Assembly: GCA_017651515.1 (NCBI GenBank)
Contig: JAGCCU010000080.1
Coordinates: 1-63,109, forward strand
DNA length: 63,109 nt
From: Muribaculaceae bacterium
GTDB taxonomy: Bacteria > Bacteroidota > Bacteroidia > Bacteroidales > Muribaculaceae
Reading direction: 5' to 3'
Below, piece by piece: positions 1 through 7,672 of this stretch (its first letter is position 1; each line of letters begins with the position of its first letter). Both the position numbers and the translations under genes were made by a program. The notes beneath the pieces are model-generated. The model saw only the letters and a list, made by a program, of their open reading frames with translations. It made no database searches and was not told where the DNA came from.

Positions 1-2
1 AG

Positions 3-255
3 AGTCTTAATCCTTGTTTTAATGGAATATGGTCTCGGACTGTAATGGCATCTCTTGATACTAAAGCTCGTGAAGTCTTAATCCTTGTTTTAATGGAATA
101 TGGTCTCGGACAACACGACTTGCTCGGGAAAGTACCGTTTAACGGAGTCTTAATCCTTGTTTTAATGGAATATGGTCTCGGACAAACTCAAATGGTAAAA
201 TAATTTTAATCATGGAAAGTCTTAATCCTTGTTTTAATGGAATATGGTCTCGGAC
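3..255 (-). CRISPR. Type III-A CRISPR array, leader-proximal part, four repeats visible
   Basis: Four identical 37-nt repeats occur at 4-40, 75-111, 147-183 and 219-255. The base before each is always A, so the unit may be 38 nt. Read on the plus strand the repeat begins GTCTTAATCC and ends GGTCTCGGAC. The three visible spacers are 34-35 nt. Read on the minus strand the repeat ends ATTAAGAC, which resembles the 3' ATTGAAAC-like ends whose last 8 nt form the crRNA tag. I therefore infer transcription toward the left edge, in the same direction as the cas operon, with the leader in 256-420. The array continues beyond the window. No target could be identified for the spacers by eye. Confidence 0.97.
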
Positions 256-420
256 AGCTAATTTTGCAGATTCCTGAGCAACAGGCTGTTAAATAACCTG
301 TTTAACGATGTTTTAATTGTCGTTAACTCAAAATTAACCCTTCGGTGTCAGTTTTTCACTCAACATCGAGTGTGGCGGATGGCAGCATGTCAATGAACTC
401 GATGCGATTGTAAGCATAGT
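256..420. other. Putative CRISPR leader / cas operon 3' region
   Basis: This non-coding stretch lies between the last visible repeat and the stop codon of the terminal cas gene. It holds an inverted repeat TTAACGA (302-308) / TCGTTAA (320-326) and, on the minus strand, a TAATTTTG box (336-329) that fits the Bacteroidota -7 consensus, with no clear -33 TTTG. If the array is read leftward, this is the expected position of the leader. The assignment is an inference from position and orientation. Confidence 0.4.
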
Positions 421-1887
421 TCAATCGCCCTTGGCTACATTTTCCAAAGCCTGGGAGAGCAGGTTGTGCAATGACACTCTCGCCTTGTCAATCTTTATCA
501 GGCGGAGGTCATCGGGCAGGCTGGCGTCCTGGCTATAATAGTACAGGTCCCGGTCGGCATTGATTGCCATGAGTGTCATGAGCGAGCTGACGACCCCCGT
601 CCCGGGCGAGAGGTTGAATGCCAGACGATGGGCTGAGTCATCCAGCTCCTTGATGCGAGACGACAGCGTTGTGAAGCATTGCGAGAATATGTTGTAATTG
701 CATGGGTCGGTGAAATTGATGGGCATTCTGTCAATCAATTCTCTCTTCTCTGGGAACTCACGCCTTGCAACTTCGCGGATGACCAACCTCAACTGATCGT
801 GGATGTGCATGCCGGCATCCACAGTGGATGATGAGCCGATGAAATTGAGCACCGCATTGATGCCGTCGGTGATGTCGTTCTTGCTTGTATGAGTGAAGTC
901 GGACAAAAGTATCAGCATTTCGCAGTCGCCTTGCGCATCCTGCAAGACGCGAACCAGAGGCCGCAATGTCAAGTTCTTATAGACATTATCACGAGGTGTA
1001 GTCACATTGCTTATACCAGAGACGTACACGAGCGTCGAAGTGTCGCTCTTGCGTTTGCGGCCATCGGGAAAGAAGACTATGAGCGTCAACAGCCCAGCCA
1101 CGCTTGTGGCAAATGGCAAGGCAATGTCGGCAAAAGGTCCGCCAGGGGTCAACAGATACAATACGGTGTCGGCAACCCATCCCAAATGTATCACAAACGC
1201 CAACAGAAAGAATACACCAAGCTTTTGCGGGGCGATAGTGTTGGCGAGCAAGCGTGTCATGATTTCGCTACTAATCCTGAATTTGAGTCGATGGTGCCGT
1301 GCTATGAGCCATAACAGCACGATCGATGCCAGGAAAAATGCTCCCAGGGCAATCAGCCAGCACCAAGAGCCATGCCGCCCTAATACTATAGCCGTCAACT
1401 CTGCCACAAGCAGAATAACAATCGCTGCAAAGCTGTAGGTGTTCTTGTTGTACAACTGTTGCGAGAGCCACTTAGGCAATCTGTCACTGAGCCAGCCGAG
1501 GCTGTGTTTCTGCTGCTGCGCAGACAAATGACCGTATTCCCTGAAACCGGCAAAATGGAATTTCGACTGCTTGGTTCCGTCGGGCAGGACTGTGGCCATG
1601 CGCTCGGTAGTCGAGGCCACGCACCGCACACCGTGACGCTTGAGCGAGATGACGATATTATATACCAGCGTCATCTCGCCCATAACGTGAACCGTGATGT
1701 CGGCAGCATTGCCCATAGCCAAGATGCGGTTTACGCAGTCATTGGCAATTTGTTCTACCTCATCGGCCGATGCTCCCGAGTCAACTTGCGGAAACGGCAT
1801 GTCGACAACCTTGCCGTAGCGCTCCGCGGCCAGCATCTGCTCGTCGCTCCACTCGCTCGCTGGATGATTCGAAAGGTTGATAAACAT
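421..1887 (-). CDS. CRISPR-associated four-pass membrane protein with CARF-like C-terminal domain
   Basis: This is the last gene of the type III-A operon (488 aa); its ATG lies 3 nt after the csm5 stop. Residues 1-118 form a small alpha/beta domain with a FINLSNH first strand and a HVMGEM turn (67-72). They resemble the small Csx15/Csx20-type CRISPR proteins, some of which are ring nucleases. Four hydrophobic segments follow at about 152-170, 174-197, 222-246 and 252-273. With an even number of passes both ends should be cytoplasmic. Residues 284-488 look CARF-like: a YVSGISNVT strand, a SDFTHTSKND segment and an NLSPGTG loop (425-431), comparable to the glycine-rich ligand loop of CARF proteins. 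No HEPN (RxxxxH) RNase or nuclease motif is evident. Inferred role: a cyclic-oligoadenylate-gated membrane effector replacing Csm6, in the spirit of Cam1 or Csx23 but with another architecture. The gene looks more GC-rich than csm2, csm3 and csm5. Confidence 0.75.
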   Translation of the reverse strand: MFINLSNHPASEWSDEQMLAAERYGKVVDMPFPQVDSGASADEVEQIANDCVNRILAMGNAADITVHVMGEMTLVYNIVISLKRHGVRCVASTTERMATVLPDGTKQSKFHFAGFREYGHLSAQQQKHSLGWLSDRLPKWLSQQLYNKNTYSFAAIVILLVAELTAIVLGRHGSWCWLIALGAFFLASIVLLWLIARHHRLKFRISSEIMTRLLANTIAPQKLGVFFLLAFVIHLGWVADTVLYLLTPGGPFADIALPFATSVAGLLTLIVFFPDGRKRKSDTSTLVYVSGISNVTTPRDNVYKNLTLRPLVRVLQDAQGDCEMLILLSDFTHTSKNDITDGINAVLNFIGSSSTVDAGMHIHDQLRLVIREVARREFPEKRELIDRMPINFTDPCNYNIFSQCFTTLSSRIKELDDSAHRLAFNLSPGTGVVSSLMTLMAINADRDLYYYSQDASLPDDLRLIKIDKARVSLHNLLSQALENVAKGD

Positions 1888-1890
1888 AAA

Positions 1891-2961
1891 TCAATCGTCT
1901 TGTAATGATAATTTAACAAACCCAAGCAGGGCATAACTGTCATCATCAAGAATTTCAATCCTGCGAGTTTTTGGTATGGCCTCTGGATCAAAATTGATTC
2001 TTTCGAGAATGCCGCCTGTTATAAAGCGTTTACCTGATGCATTACCCATACGGAGCACACACTCATTGTCGTGGCATGCCTCAATTTCGCCATCAATGTA
2101 GTCTAAGTCATTCCATAATGATTCAGCACCTTTTACATCTTTCCAGTAATTCAGCTCAGATTGGACAAGTTCTTTTGTGTGATCGTTAATTAACTTAAAC
2201 ATAGACTTAACATCTTTGAACCTGGGAATATTATATGAGAATCCTTTTTCGTCAAAATTTAGAATAAACTCAGATGAATTGTCACTAAGCAATACTTCAG
2301 CATATTGTTTAATTGAGTCAATATCGGCCAGTTTGGGGCTTATTTTACTCTTTTTGATTTGAACGGTGTTAATGACTGCGACCATGGGTGATTGATCAAA
2401 GAAAGCATCACCTATGCGCAGAAACCTAAAAGAGTCTTCGGAAATTTTCCCGAAGAATTCTTTAGCCCATGTTTTCAAGGATTCTTCGACTATTTTCCTG
2501 GACTTTCTGCGGTTTGGTTCGAGCATGGCTTTATCTTTTGCCTTTTTATAAACATTTTTAATCTCATCTTTTGCCAGTTGAGCAAAAAATGCCGTTCGTA
2601 TTGCTCCCTTTATGGAGGAGCCTGGAACGTAAGCAATTCCTCGACCATCTCGCATCATCATTGATATAGATGGCGCATAATCACTAAAATTTTTAACGTA
2701 ATTGCGAACAGAGCGTGAGTATTTCTTGTAATCAATGTTGTGTTCATAAAAAAAACGTTCTTGCTTACCTGCCAACACGCTCTTAGACCATTCACCAGCT
2801 AACTGGGGATTTGAAGTAATGTTTAGTGATTCACCTATTTTTAAGGTGTCTAAGAAGTATATCATACTAAGGGTGTGAAGGAAGTCTATTCCAAGAACTT
2901 TCTTCTCTCCACTACCCACGTGAACCGATGAGAGGGTTTCTATCTTCACTTGATGTCTCAT
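1891..2961 (-). CDS. csm5: Type III-A Csm5 RAMP protein
   Basis: Csm5 (356 aa) caps the 3' end of the crRNA in the Csm complex and helps crRNA maturation. A RAMP fold is indicated by the N-terminal strand with a VHVGSGE turn (13-19) and by the YVPGSSIKGAIR motif (111-122), which is characteristic of Csm3/Csm5-type RAMPs. Its ATG overlaps the csm4 stop by 4 nt (ATGA), so translation is probably coupled. The DNA is locally very AT-rich, for example around 2200-2300. Length and position between csm4 and the effector gene fit Csm5. Confidence 0.9.
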   Translation of the reverse strand: MRHQVKIETLSSVHVGSGEKKVLGIDFLHTLSMIYFLDTLKIGESLNITSNPQLAGEWSKSVLAGKQERFFYEHNIDYKKYSRSVRNYVKNFSDYAPSISMMMRDGRGIAYVPGSSIKGAIRTAFFAQLAKDEIKNVYKKAKDKAMLEPNRRKSRKIVEESLKTWAKEFFGKISEDSFRFLRIGDAFFDQSPMVAVINTVQIKKSKISPKLADIDSIKQYAEVLLSDNSSEFILNFDEKGFSYNIPRFKDVKSMFKLINDHTKELVQSELNYWKDVKGAESLWNDLDYIDGEIEACHDNECVLRMGNASGKRFITGGILERINFDPEAIPKTRRIEILDDDSYALLGFVKLSLQDD

Positions 2962-3953
2962 GACCAGTTGGTTTTAATGTTAATAGATAATGCCTTGCCA
3001 CTGCGATACACTGGGTGCAAATCACCGTCAGTCCATGCAGGTCTCAAATCGACAACTTTTCCGGCAACGGATGCCGAGGTGTTGAAGACCGAACCTGCTG
3101 TGAACATATAGATTGTATTCTTTCGCAGATGGCGTAAATTATCAATAGAACTGCCGGCAATGAAGCCTCCACGCTTTAGTAGCTGATAACGTGATTTATC
3201 CACATTGAGCATAGGAAGTTCTTGCTCGGTGGGAATATACATCGAAACGAGCATGGTGGCATTTGAATCAGTGACTTCTGGAATCATTATCGCCTCGTTT
3301 GAGTCAATCTTAAAGTGTCCTCCACCCACATTGCGGTCACTGCCTATTCCTTGTTCACCCAGTTCATCAAAAAGGCCAATCACTTCGTTTTCTATTTCTT
3401 CGTTTTCGGCATCAAGTAAACAATACAGTCCACAGTTCTCACGGAAAAATGTCCATTCAAAAGCGAACGGAGTGGCATTCAAGTTGTCAGTGCGAGGCAC
3501 AGTGACACGTTGATGTATGTCACTAACCATTGGAGGAACGAAGTCGGCATCAGGTGAGTTGAGAAGGTATTCGCCATGTAATTGATTTCTTTCAACGACT
3601 TGTTCAGTACCCTTGATCAACTCAGTCCATAGTGGCAATGCGACATACTTGACTTTCTTGAGTAATTTGCGGTAGTCTTTCTCCTCCCATCCATTGACTG
3701 TGACATTAAGCTTGCCTGCTGGTTTAGGCAAAAACAGGGTGTCTTTGTAATAGGGAAATGCAGAGCTTAACGCAAACGACTCAAGAAACTGGGGCAAGTC
3801 ACCATCATTGCCTTTCATTGCACGCATGGCAGCCAAGGCAGACGTAAGAGTGTCGCTGTGCAAAGTGCCAGCCGACACATCGTAGCTGTCACGCCCAAGC
3901 CCAATGTGCATAGGTGACATTTCTGTCATCTTGATTATCTTGAAACTAGGCAT
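2958..3953 (-). CDS. csm4: Type III-A Csm4 RAMP protein
   Basis: Csm4 (331 aa) is the Cas5-like subunit that binds the 8-nt 5' tag of the crRNA and contacts Cas10. The protein starts with the typical beta strand followed by HIGLGRD and a HSDTLTSAL segment (32-40). It carries the glycine-rich loop GIGSDRNVGGGHF (202-214), a strong Csm4 signature. It lies 6 nt after csm3 and overlaps csm5 by 4 nt. Confidence 0.93.
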   Translation of the reverse strand: MPSFKIIKMTEMSPMHIGLGRDSYDVSAGTLHSDTLTSALAAMRAMKGNDGDLPQFLESFALSSAFPYYKDTLFLPKPAGKLNVTVNGWEEKDYRKLLKKVKYVALPLWTELIKGTEQVVERNQLHGEYLLNSPDADFVPPMVSDIHQRVTVPRTDNLNATPFAFEWTFFRENCGLYCLLDAENEEIENEVIGLFDELGEQGIGSDRNVGGGHFKIDSNEAIMIPEVTDSNATMLVSMYIPTEQELPMLNVDKSRYQLLKRGGFIAGSSIDNLRHLRKNTIYMFTAGSVFNTSASVAGKVVDLRPAWTDGDLHPVYRSGKALSINIKTNWS

Positions 3954-3959
3954 GTCGTG

Positions 3960-4595
3960 TCAAAATTTGATTTCGGTTGGGGAACCTTCATCCCATTTGA
4001 TTTTCACTTGACCATATCCACGAGAGCCATTGCCTCCAAGATAGTCTTCTTCAAGCAGGCGAATGCCTAATTCAAGAGTTTGTTTAAGTTCATCCTCATG
4101 TTTCTCATCACAATCATATATGTCAAGTATGAAGTTTATGTCAAACACGGCTCCAGCAGGTACGCGTTCAATAGTGCGTGGATTGGATATGACTTTAATT
4201 CTGTCAATTGCATTTTCGGTTTTGCTTTCTGTGTAGCCCAAGTCGGCATTTTTAAAAACAGGTGTTTTTTCAGTGTTCAAAAATGCATCACGTACAATTA
4301 TTCTTGAACGACTACCTCCTTTATTATTAGAAGAAGTGCCAAATAGTCTCCCGACATTATTGCTTGGGTCTTTAGTGGGTTCACCATTATCAGTAAGCCC
4401 TAGTTTCATTTCTAAAAGAGACCGCATTTTGCCTTTTAATGAACTACCTGGGATATAAGGAAGGTTGTCAATTGGATTTCTTATAACTGTGCTGTCAACA
4501 CCCCCAATACCTAATGATGTATTTGTTCCACCCACATGCAGACCTGTGACTAATGTGAGTTTGCCTGAATATTTAATTTTTTTTAAAAGTTTCAT
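3960..4595 (-). CDS. csm3: Type III-A Csm3 backbone and target-RNA endoribonuclease
   Basis: Csm3 (211 aa) forms the crRNA-binding filament and cuts target RNA every 6 nt. The catalytic aspartate appears conserved as D34 in GIGGVDSTVIRNP (29-41), equivalent in position to D33/D32 of characterised Csm3 proteins. The RAMP loop IPGSSLKGKMRS spans 48-59, and GGNGSRGYGQV near the C-terminus is the second glycine-rich element. The length is normal. Target-RNA cleavage, and hence shut-off of Cas10 signalling, should therefore be intact. Confidence 0.95.
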   Translation of the reverse strand: MKLLKKIKYSGKLTLVTGLHVGGTNTSLGIGGVDSTVIRNPIDNLPYIPGSSLKGKMRSLLEMKLGLTDNGEPTKDPSNNVGRLFGTSSNNKGGSRSRIIVRDAFLNTEKTPVFKNADLGYTESKTENAIDRIKVISNPRTIERVPAGAVFDINFILDIYDCDEKHEDELKQTLELGIRLLEEDYLGGNGSRGYGQVKIKWDEGSPTEIKF

Positions 4596-4612
4596 ATCGT
4601 CTATATTTATTG

Positions 4613-5044
4613 TTATTTATTACCTCCATAAAATTTGTGGTAGGCCAAAATGGCTTCCATAAAACTGCAGAAATTATTATAAGTTTTGACATCATCTGTA
4701 ACGTATTTTTGTGCCACTTCAAATATGTTCCGGAAAGCCCATAAATACCTATCTCCTACAATATTATTGTCTCTACGCTTAGTTGTCCTTCCATAGGCAT
4801 AAGAAACTTTAGGCAGTAGTAAATAGAAGGATGCTTTATTCTGTTCATAATTGTTTTGGATTCTCTTAATTTCACTATAAATATTTCGAATTGATGATGT
4901 TGAGAGCCCATCATTAGGTTTTTGAGGATTACCTGCTAAGAATTCTCCTGCATCCTTGGCAAATCCAATCATTTCTGGATTAGGCCCATCAGTAATCCAC
5001 TCTTTCTTGAAGACGTGGTTGGTGTCATTAATGTAATCTTGCAT
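4613..5044 (-). CDS. csm2: Type III-A Csm2 small subunit
   Basis: This 143-aa, mostly helical protein is the small subunit that lines the target RNA in the Csm complex. Recognisable Csm2 features are LSTSSIRNIYSEIKRI in the middle, the LLPKVSYAYGR segment, and the C-terminal EAILAYHKFYGGNK, which is nearly diagnostic. It sits between cas10 and csm3, the usual type III-A order. The DNA is AT-rich. Confidence 0.92.
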   Translation of the reverse strand: MQDYINDTNHVFKKEWITDGPNPEMIGFAKDAGEFLAGNPQKPNDGLSTSSIRNIYSEIKRIQNNYEQNKASFYLLLPKVSYAYGRTTKRRDNNIVGDRYLWAFRNIFEVAQKYVTDDVKTYNNFCSFMEAILAYHKFYGGNK

Positions 5045-5062
5045 AGTTTATAATTTTATTGA

Positions 5063-6736
5063 TTATTCTTTATTACTTCTGTATTCAAGTTCTGCCCAAC
5101 GGCAAGCTAGTGCCCACAGTTCGAGCAGATGGTAGTTGGTGACGATTTTCTCACCAGCAAGGGTGTCGCCAGGAGTGCAAATGTCTTTCCGACAACAATC
5201 CAGCAGATCCTTTACATCTTCGTTGTTTTTTGCGCGTTCCAAAGCTCGCTTGATGTCATAAGTCAGTTGCCAATAGATGCTTACGTCGGTTACCTTGTGG
5301 CTCTTGATAGAGGCTTTGCTGGCATGCATCATTACCTTGTTAAGAAATGACTTGGGCAAAACCTCTTTCTCTTTGTTGCTTAGCAATTGAACCACACGAT
5401 CCTTTAGTTTTATCACAGGCTCAAATTCTTTGTCCCAATTGAGCGGCGTGCCCATCAGTGAGATGGAGTTCTTAGTCAAACCATCACAATTGTGATTCTT
5501 GGCGTTGTCTTCTTCTTCTCCACTTTCTTTAGCGCCCTCAATGATGGGATACTTGGCCTTGACGATAGCCACTCCGCCAGAAAGGCTCCAGTCGCCATTG
5601 CGCACCTTAGCCCATTGCTTGAACTTGTCTTGAATATTTGTAGCAAGTTTAATCACATTTCGCCATTCTCCCACTACAAAAAGGTCATCGCCACCGCCAT
5701 AGAGCAGATAGCATTCTTCCTGACAACATAGCTTGTAAACATCTTTTTTGAAAAACTCATCAAGTTCCCGGCTCAATGCAGAATAGGCAACAAGGCTTTG
5801 GGTGCGAGCATATTCTTGAAACTTCGATCCCAAATTGTCAACATCCATGCGTAGCACACCTAATCGCTCTAATGCATCCTCGTCAGCGTTTTCACACATT
5901 TTTTCAAAAGTCTTCACCTCAGTGGCATCACCATCATTAACAAGACGGAACTTTATCCCCAAGCCGGCAGGTTCAATCACAAAGTCATTACCTTTATAGT
6001 TGTCCTCAACAGGCTTCGGTATACATCCATCGCGCAAACATTCCCCAAGTTCTATTAGTGTCTTATTGACCTTACTAACTACCAAATCTTTTGAGGAGTC
6101 ATCAAAGTCCTTAACAACGGCAGAATCAACATCGGCGATGTCCTCACCAGTAACGGCATCAGTTTTGTTACCAGACACTCTGGAAGGTTGGAAAAACACC
6201 CTATACCCATCATCATCTAACATCCTGCTTGAGCACTTGGCATTTTTCTTCAACTCGCGTTTCGCGAACACCTCATTCCATCGTTGCGCGAGTGTTGCAG
6301 TGCCTCCTTTTGCTTCCTGTGAGGTAATCTCAACACTGTCGATAGAAACACTCAAGGCAGTGCCATGCGTCTCGAAGATTTTTTTCTCGATGAGGCGAAT
6401 AGCATTGTCAAGTTTGTTTGTGATATCAGGGATATTTGGGGCTACCAGCACAAACGTTCCTCCCGACTCACAAATCACATAATCTTCGGTAAGACTCAAC
6501 GCTTTCAATAGTGAACGCACAACGGCTTTGCCTAGCAAGTCGATGTAGCAAGAACGACCTTTTAGGTTCTTGGCAGCTTTGCTCGACACTATCTGATAGA
6601 GAAATGGCTGAATACCGCTCATGTCTCCACTCACAAGTAATAGTGACTGCCTGTCGTGTGACTGTTTTGCACAATTGTCAATCGTAGCTTCCAGGCGTTG
6701 AGTCTGTTCTTTAATAAATTTGTTTGTTTCACTCAT
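5063..6736 (-). CDS. cas10: Cas10/Csm1 lacking the HD domain, GGDD cyclase intact
   Basis: Cas10 is the large type III subunit; its Palm domains make cyclic oligoadenylates when target RNA is bound. Typical Csm1 is 750-850 aa and begins with an HD nuclease; this one is 557 aa. After about 30 residues it goes straight into the first Palm domain (SGDMSGIQPFLYQIV, 36-50; SGGTF, 91-95). The second Palm domain has RMDVDNLG (296-303) and YGGGDDLF (346-353), so the GGDD active site is present. No HD pair is seen, and only 11 nt separate this gene from cas6, so no HD domain is encoded separately next to it. The usual four-cysteine zinc cluster of the linker is not obvious. Expected consequence: no ssDNase activity, with signalling as the main output. 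Confidence 0.94.
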   Translation of the reverse strand: MSETNKFIKEQTQRLEATIDNCAKQSHDRQSLLLVSGDMSGIQPFLYQIVSSKAAKNLKGRSCYIDLLGKAVVRSLLKALSLTEDYVICESGGTFVLVAPNIPDITNKLDNAIRLIEKKIFETHGTALSVSIDSVEITSQEAKGGTATLAQRWNEVFAKRELKKNAKCSSRMLDDDGYRVFFQPSRVSGNKTDAVTGEDIADVDSAVVKDFDDSSKDLVVSKVNKTLIELGECLRDGCIPKPVEDNYKGNDFVIEPAGLGIKFRLVNDGDATEVKTFEKMCENADEDALERLGVLRMDVDNLGSKFQEYARTQSLVAYSALSRELDEFFKKDVYKLCCQEECYLLYGGGDDLFVVGEWRNVIKLATNIQDKFKQWAKVRNGDWSLSGGVAIVKAKYPIIEGAKESGEEEDNAKNHNCDGLTKNSISLMGTPLNWDKEFEPVIKLKDRVVQLLSNKEKEVLPKSFLNKVMMHASKASIKSHKVTDVSIYWQLTYDIKRALERAKNNEDVKDLLDCCRKDICTPGDTLAGEKIVTNYHLLELWALACRWAELEYRSNKE

Positions 6737-6747
6737 ATAATAATAGA

Positions 6748-7434
6748 TTAGTTATTATTTGAATCTTGTTTGTTAATGGGGAAAACTATGCCATGGTTAA
6801 GACTTGCATGTTTTCCAAGGCCTATATTTGAGGGAAGTGATACGTTGCTCGAGAAGTCAATATTGAAGCACATTATCTTTATGCCTTTTATAGTCACTTG
6901 ATATGGATCTTGCAATTCAGTTATTGAGCATTTAACTTCTTTGCTGAAATTAATCCCCAGCCCTTTGCCCATTGAAAGAATATTGCCTTTGAGAATGTTT
7001 TCAAGCAACAAGCACTTATCAGCTAGAGACTCACACTCCAAATATTTTTTGTAATTGGCGCCATTGAGAGGTATCCAACGGCGCAGACGATAACGAAAAA
7101 CCTGTTCCCACACCTGCACATTAAATCGTCGCGGCGCCACTCGCTCCAAGATTAGTTGTTCGCTACGCTCTCCAATCATGACATTGAAGTTGCCTGAAGC
7201 AAAGAATTCGCCTATCGCTTGCGTCCCTTCACCGATACACACAATTGTTGCTTTGCCGCGTATCGTTTTGTATTGTATGAGAGGGTAAGAATAACGTAAA
7301 CTGTTGTCATCATTATGATTGTGAAACAGAACCAACTTTTCATCAAGAGCATTAATAATGGCACCCCTAAACATAGGAACTTCATGCGGCTTGATTTCGT
7401 TATTGAAGGTTATATTTAATACATTTATTATCAT
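6748..7434 (-). CDS. cas6: Cas6-family crRNA-processing endoribonuclease
   Basis: Cas6 (228 aa) cuts the pre-crRNA within repeats. The protein begins with a RAMP-type strand, has an MFRGAI segment near residue 21, and ends with the glycine-rich loop SNIGLGKHASLNHGIVFP (about 202-219), typical of Cas6 proteins of Bacteroidota. It is the first gene of the operon, immediately downstream of a well-formed promoter. I could not single out the catalytic histidine; several His residues are present (including H211 and H216 by rough count). Confidence 0.85.
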   Translation of the reverse strand: MIINVLNITFNNEIKPHEVPMFRGAIINALDEKLVLFHNHNDDNSLRYSYPLIQYKTIRGKATIVCIGEGTQAIGEFFASGNFNVMIGERSEQLILERVAPRRFNVQVWEQVFRYRLRRWIPLNGANYKKYLECESLADKCLLLENILKGNILSMGKGLGINFSKEVKCSITELQDPYQVTIKGIKIMCFNIDFSSNVSLPSNIGLGKHASLNHGIVFPINKQDSNNN

Positions 7435-7481
7435 AACATCACCGAAGTAGCGTAAACAAATATCTTATTTAAATCGACTTG

Positions 7482-7513
7482 CAAATTTAACGCTTTTACT
7501 TTCATTTTGCAAA
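7482..7513 (-). promoter_or_regulatory. Promoter of the cas operon
   Basis: On the minus strand a -33 TTTG (7513-7510) and a -7 TAAATTTG (7489-7482) are separated by 20 nt, matching the Bacteroidota sigma-ABfr consensus. The expected start is near 7475, about 40 nt before the cas6 ATG. Confidence 0.75.
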
Positions 7514-7622
7514 ACAAACTTGAGTATTTTTTGAGTAGTATTAATTAACTTGAAACTAAATACAATAATGATTCAATATCTACTTTTTTATATGTCATTT
7601 TATTTGAAAAAATGTGCTTTTG

Positions 7623-7654
7623 TTTGCCGAATCTCTTTTAACGATGTATCTTTG
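7623..7654 (+). promoter_or_regulatory. Promoter of the GH2-GH3 operon
   Basis: A -33 TTTG (7623-7626) and -7 TATCTTTG (7647-7654) are spaced by 20 nt. The predicted start near 7661 leaves a leader of only about 12 nt before the ATG at 7673. It diverges from the cas promoter across a 238-bp intergenic region. Confidence 0.75.
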
Positions 7655-7672
7655 TGGTGAAAATCATTTTCT

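Noticed and set aside
421-1887. Csm6 identity for the terminal cas gene
   Set aside because: No HEPN RxxxxH motif, and four membrane segments are present; the domain order does not fit Csm6 or Csx1.
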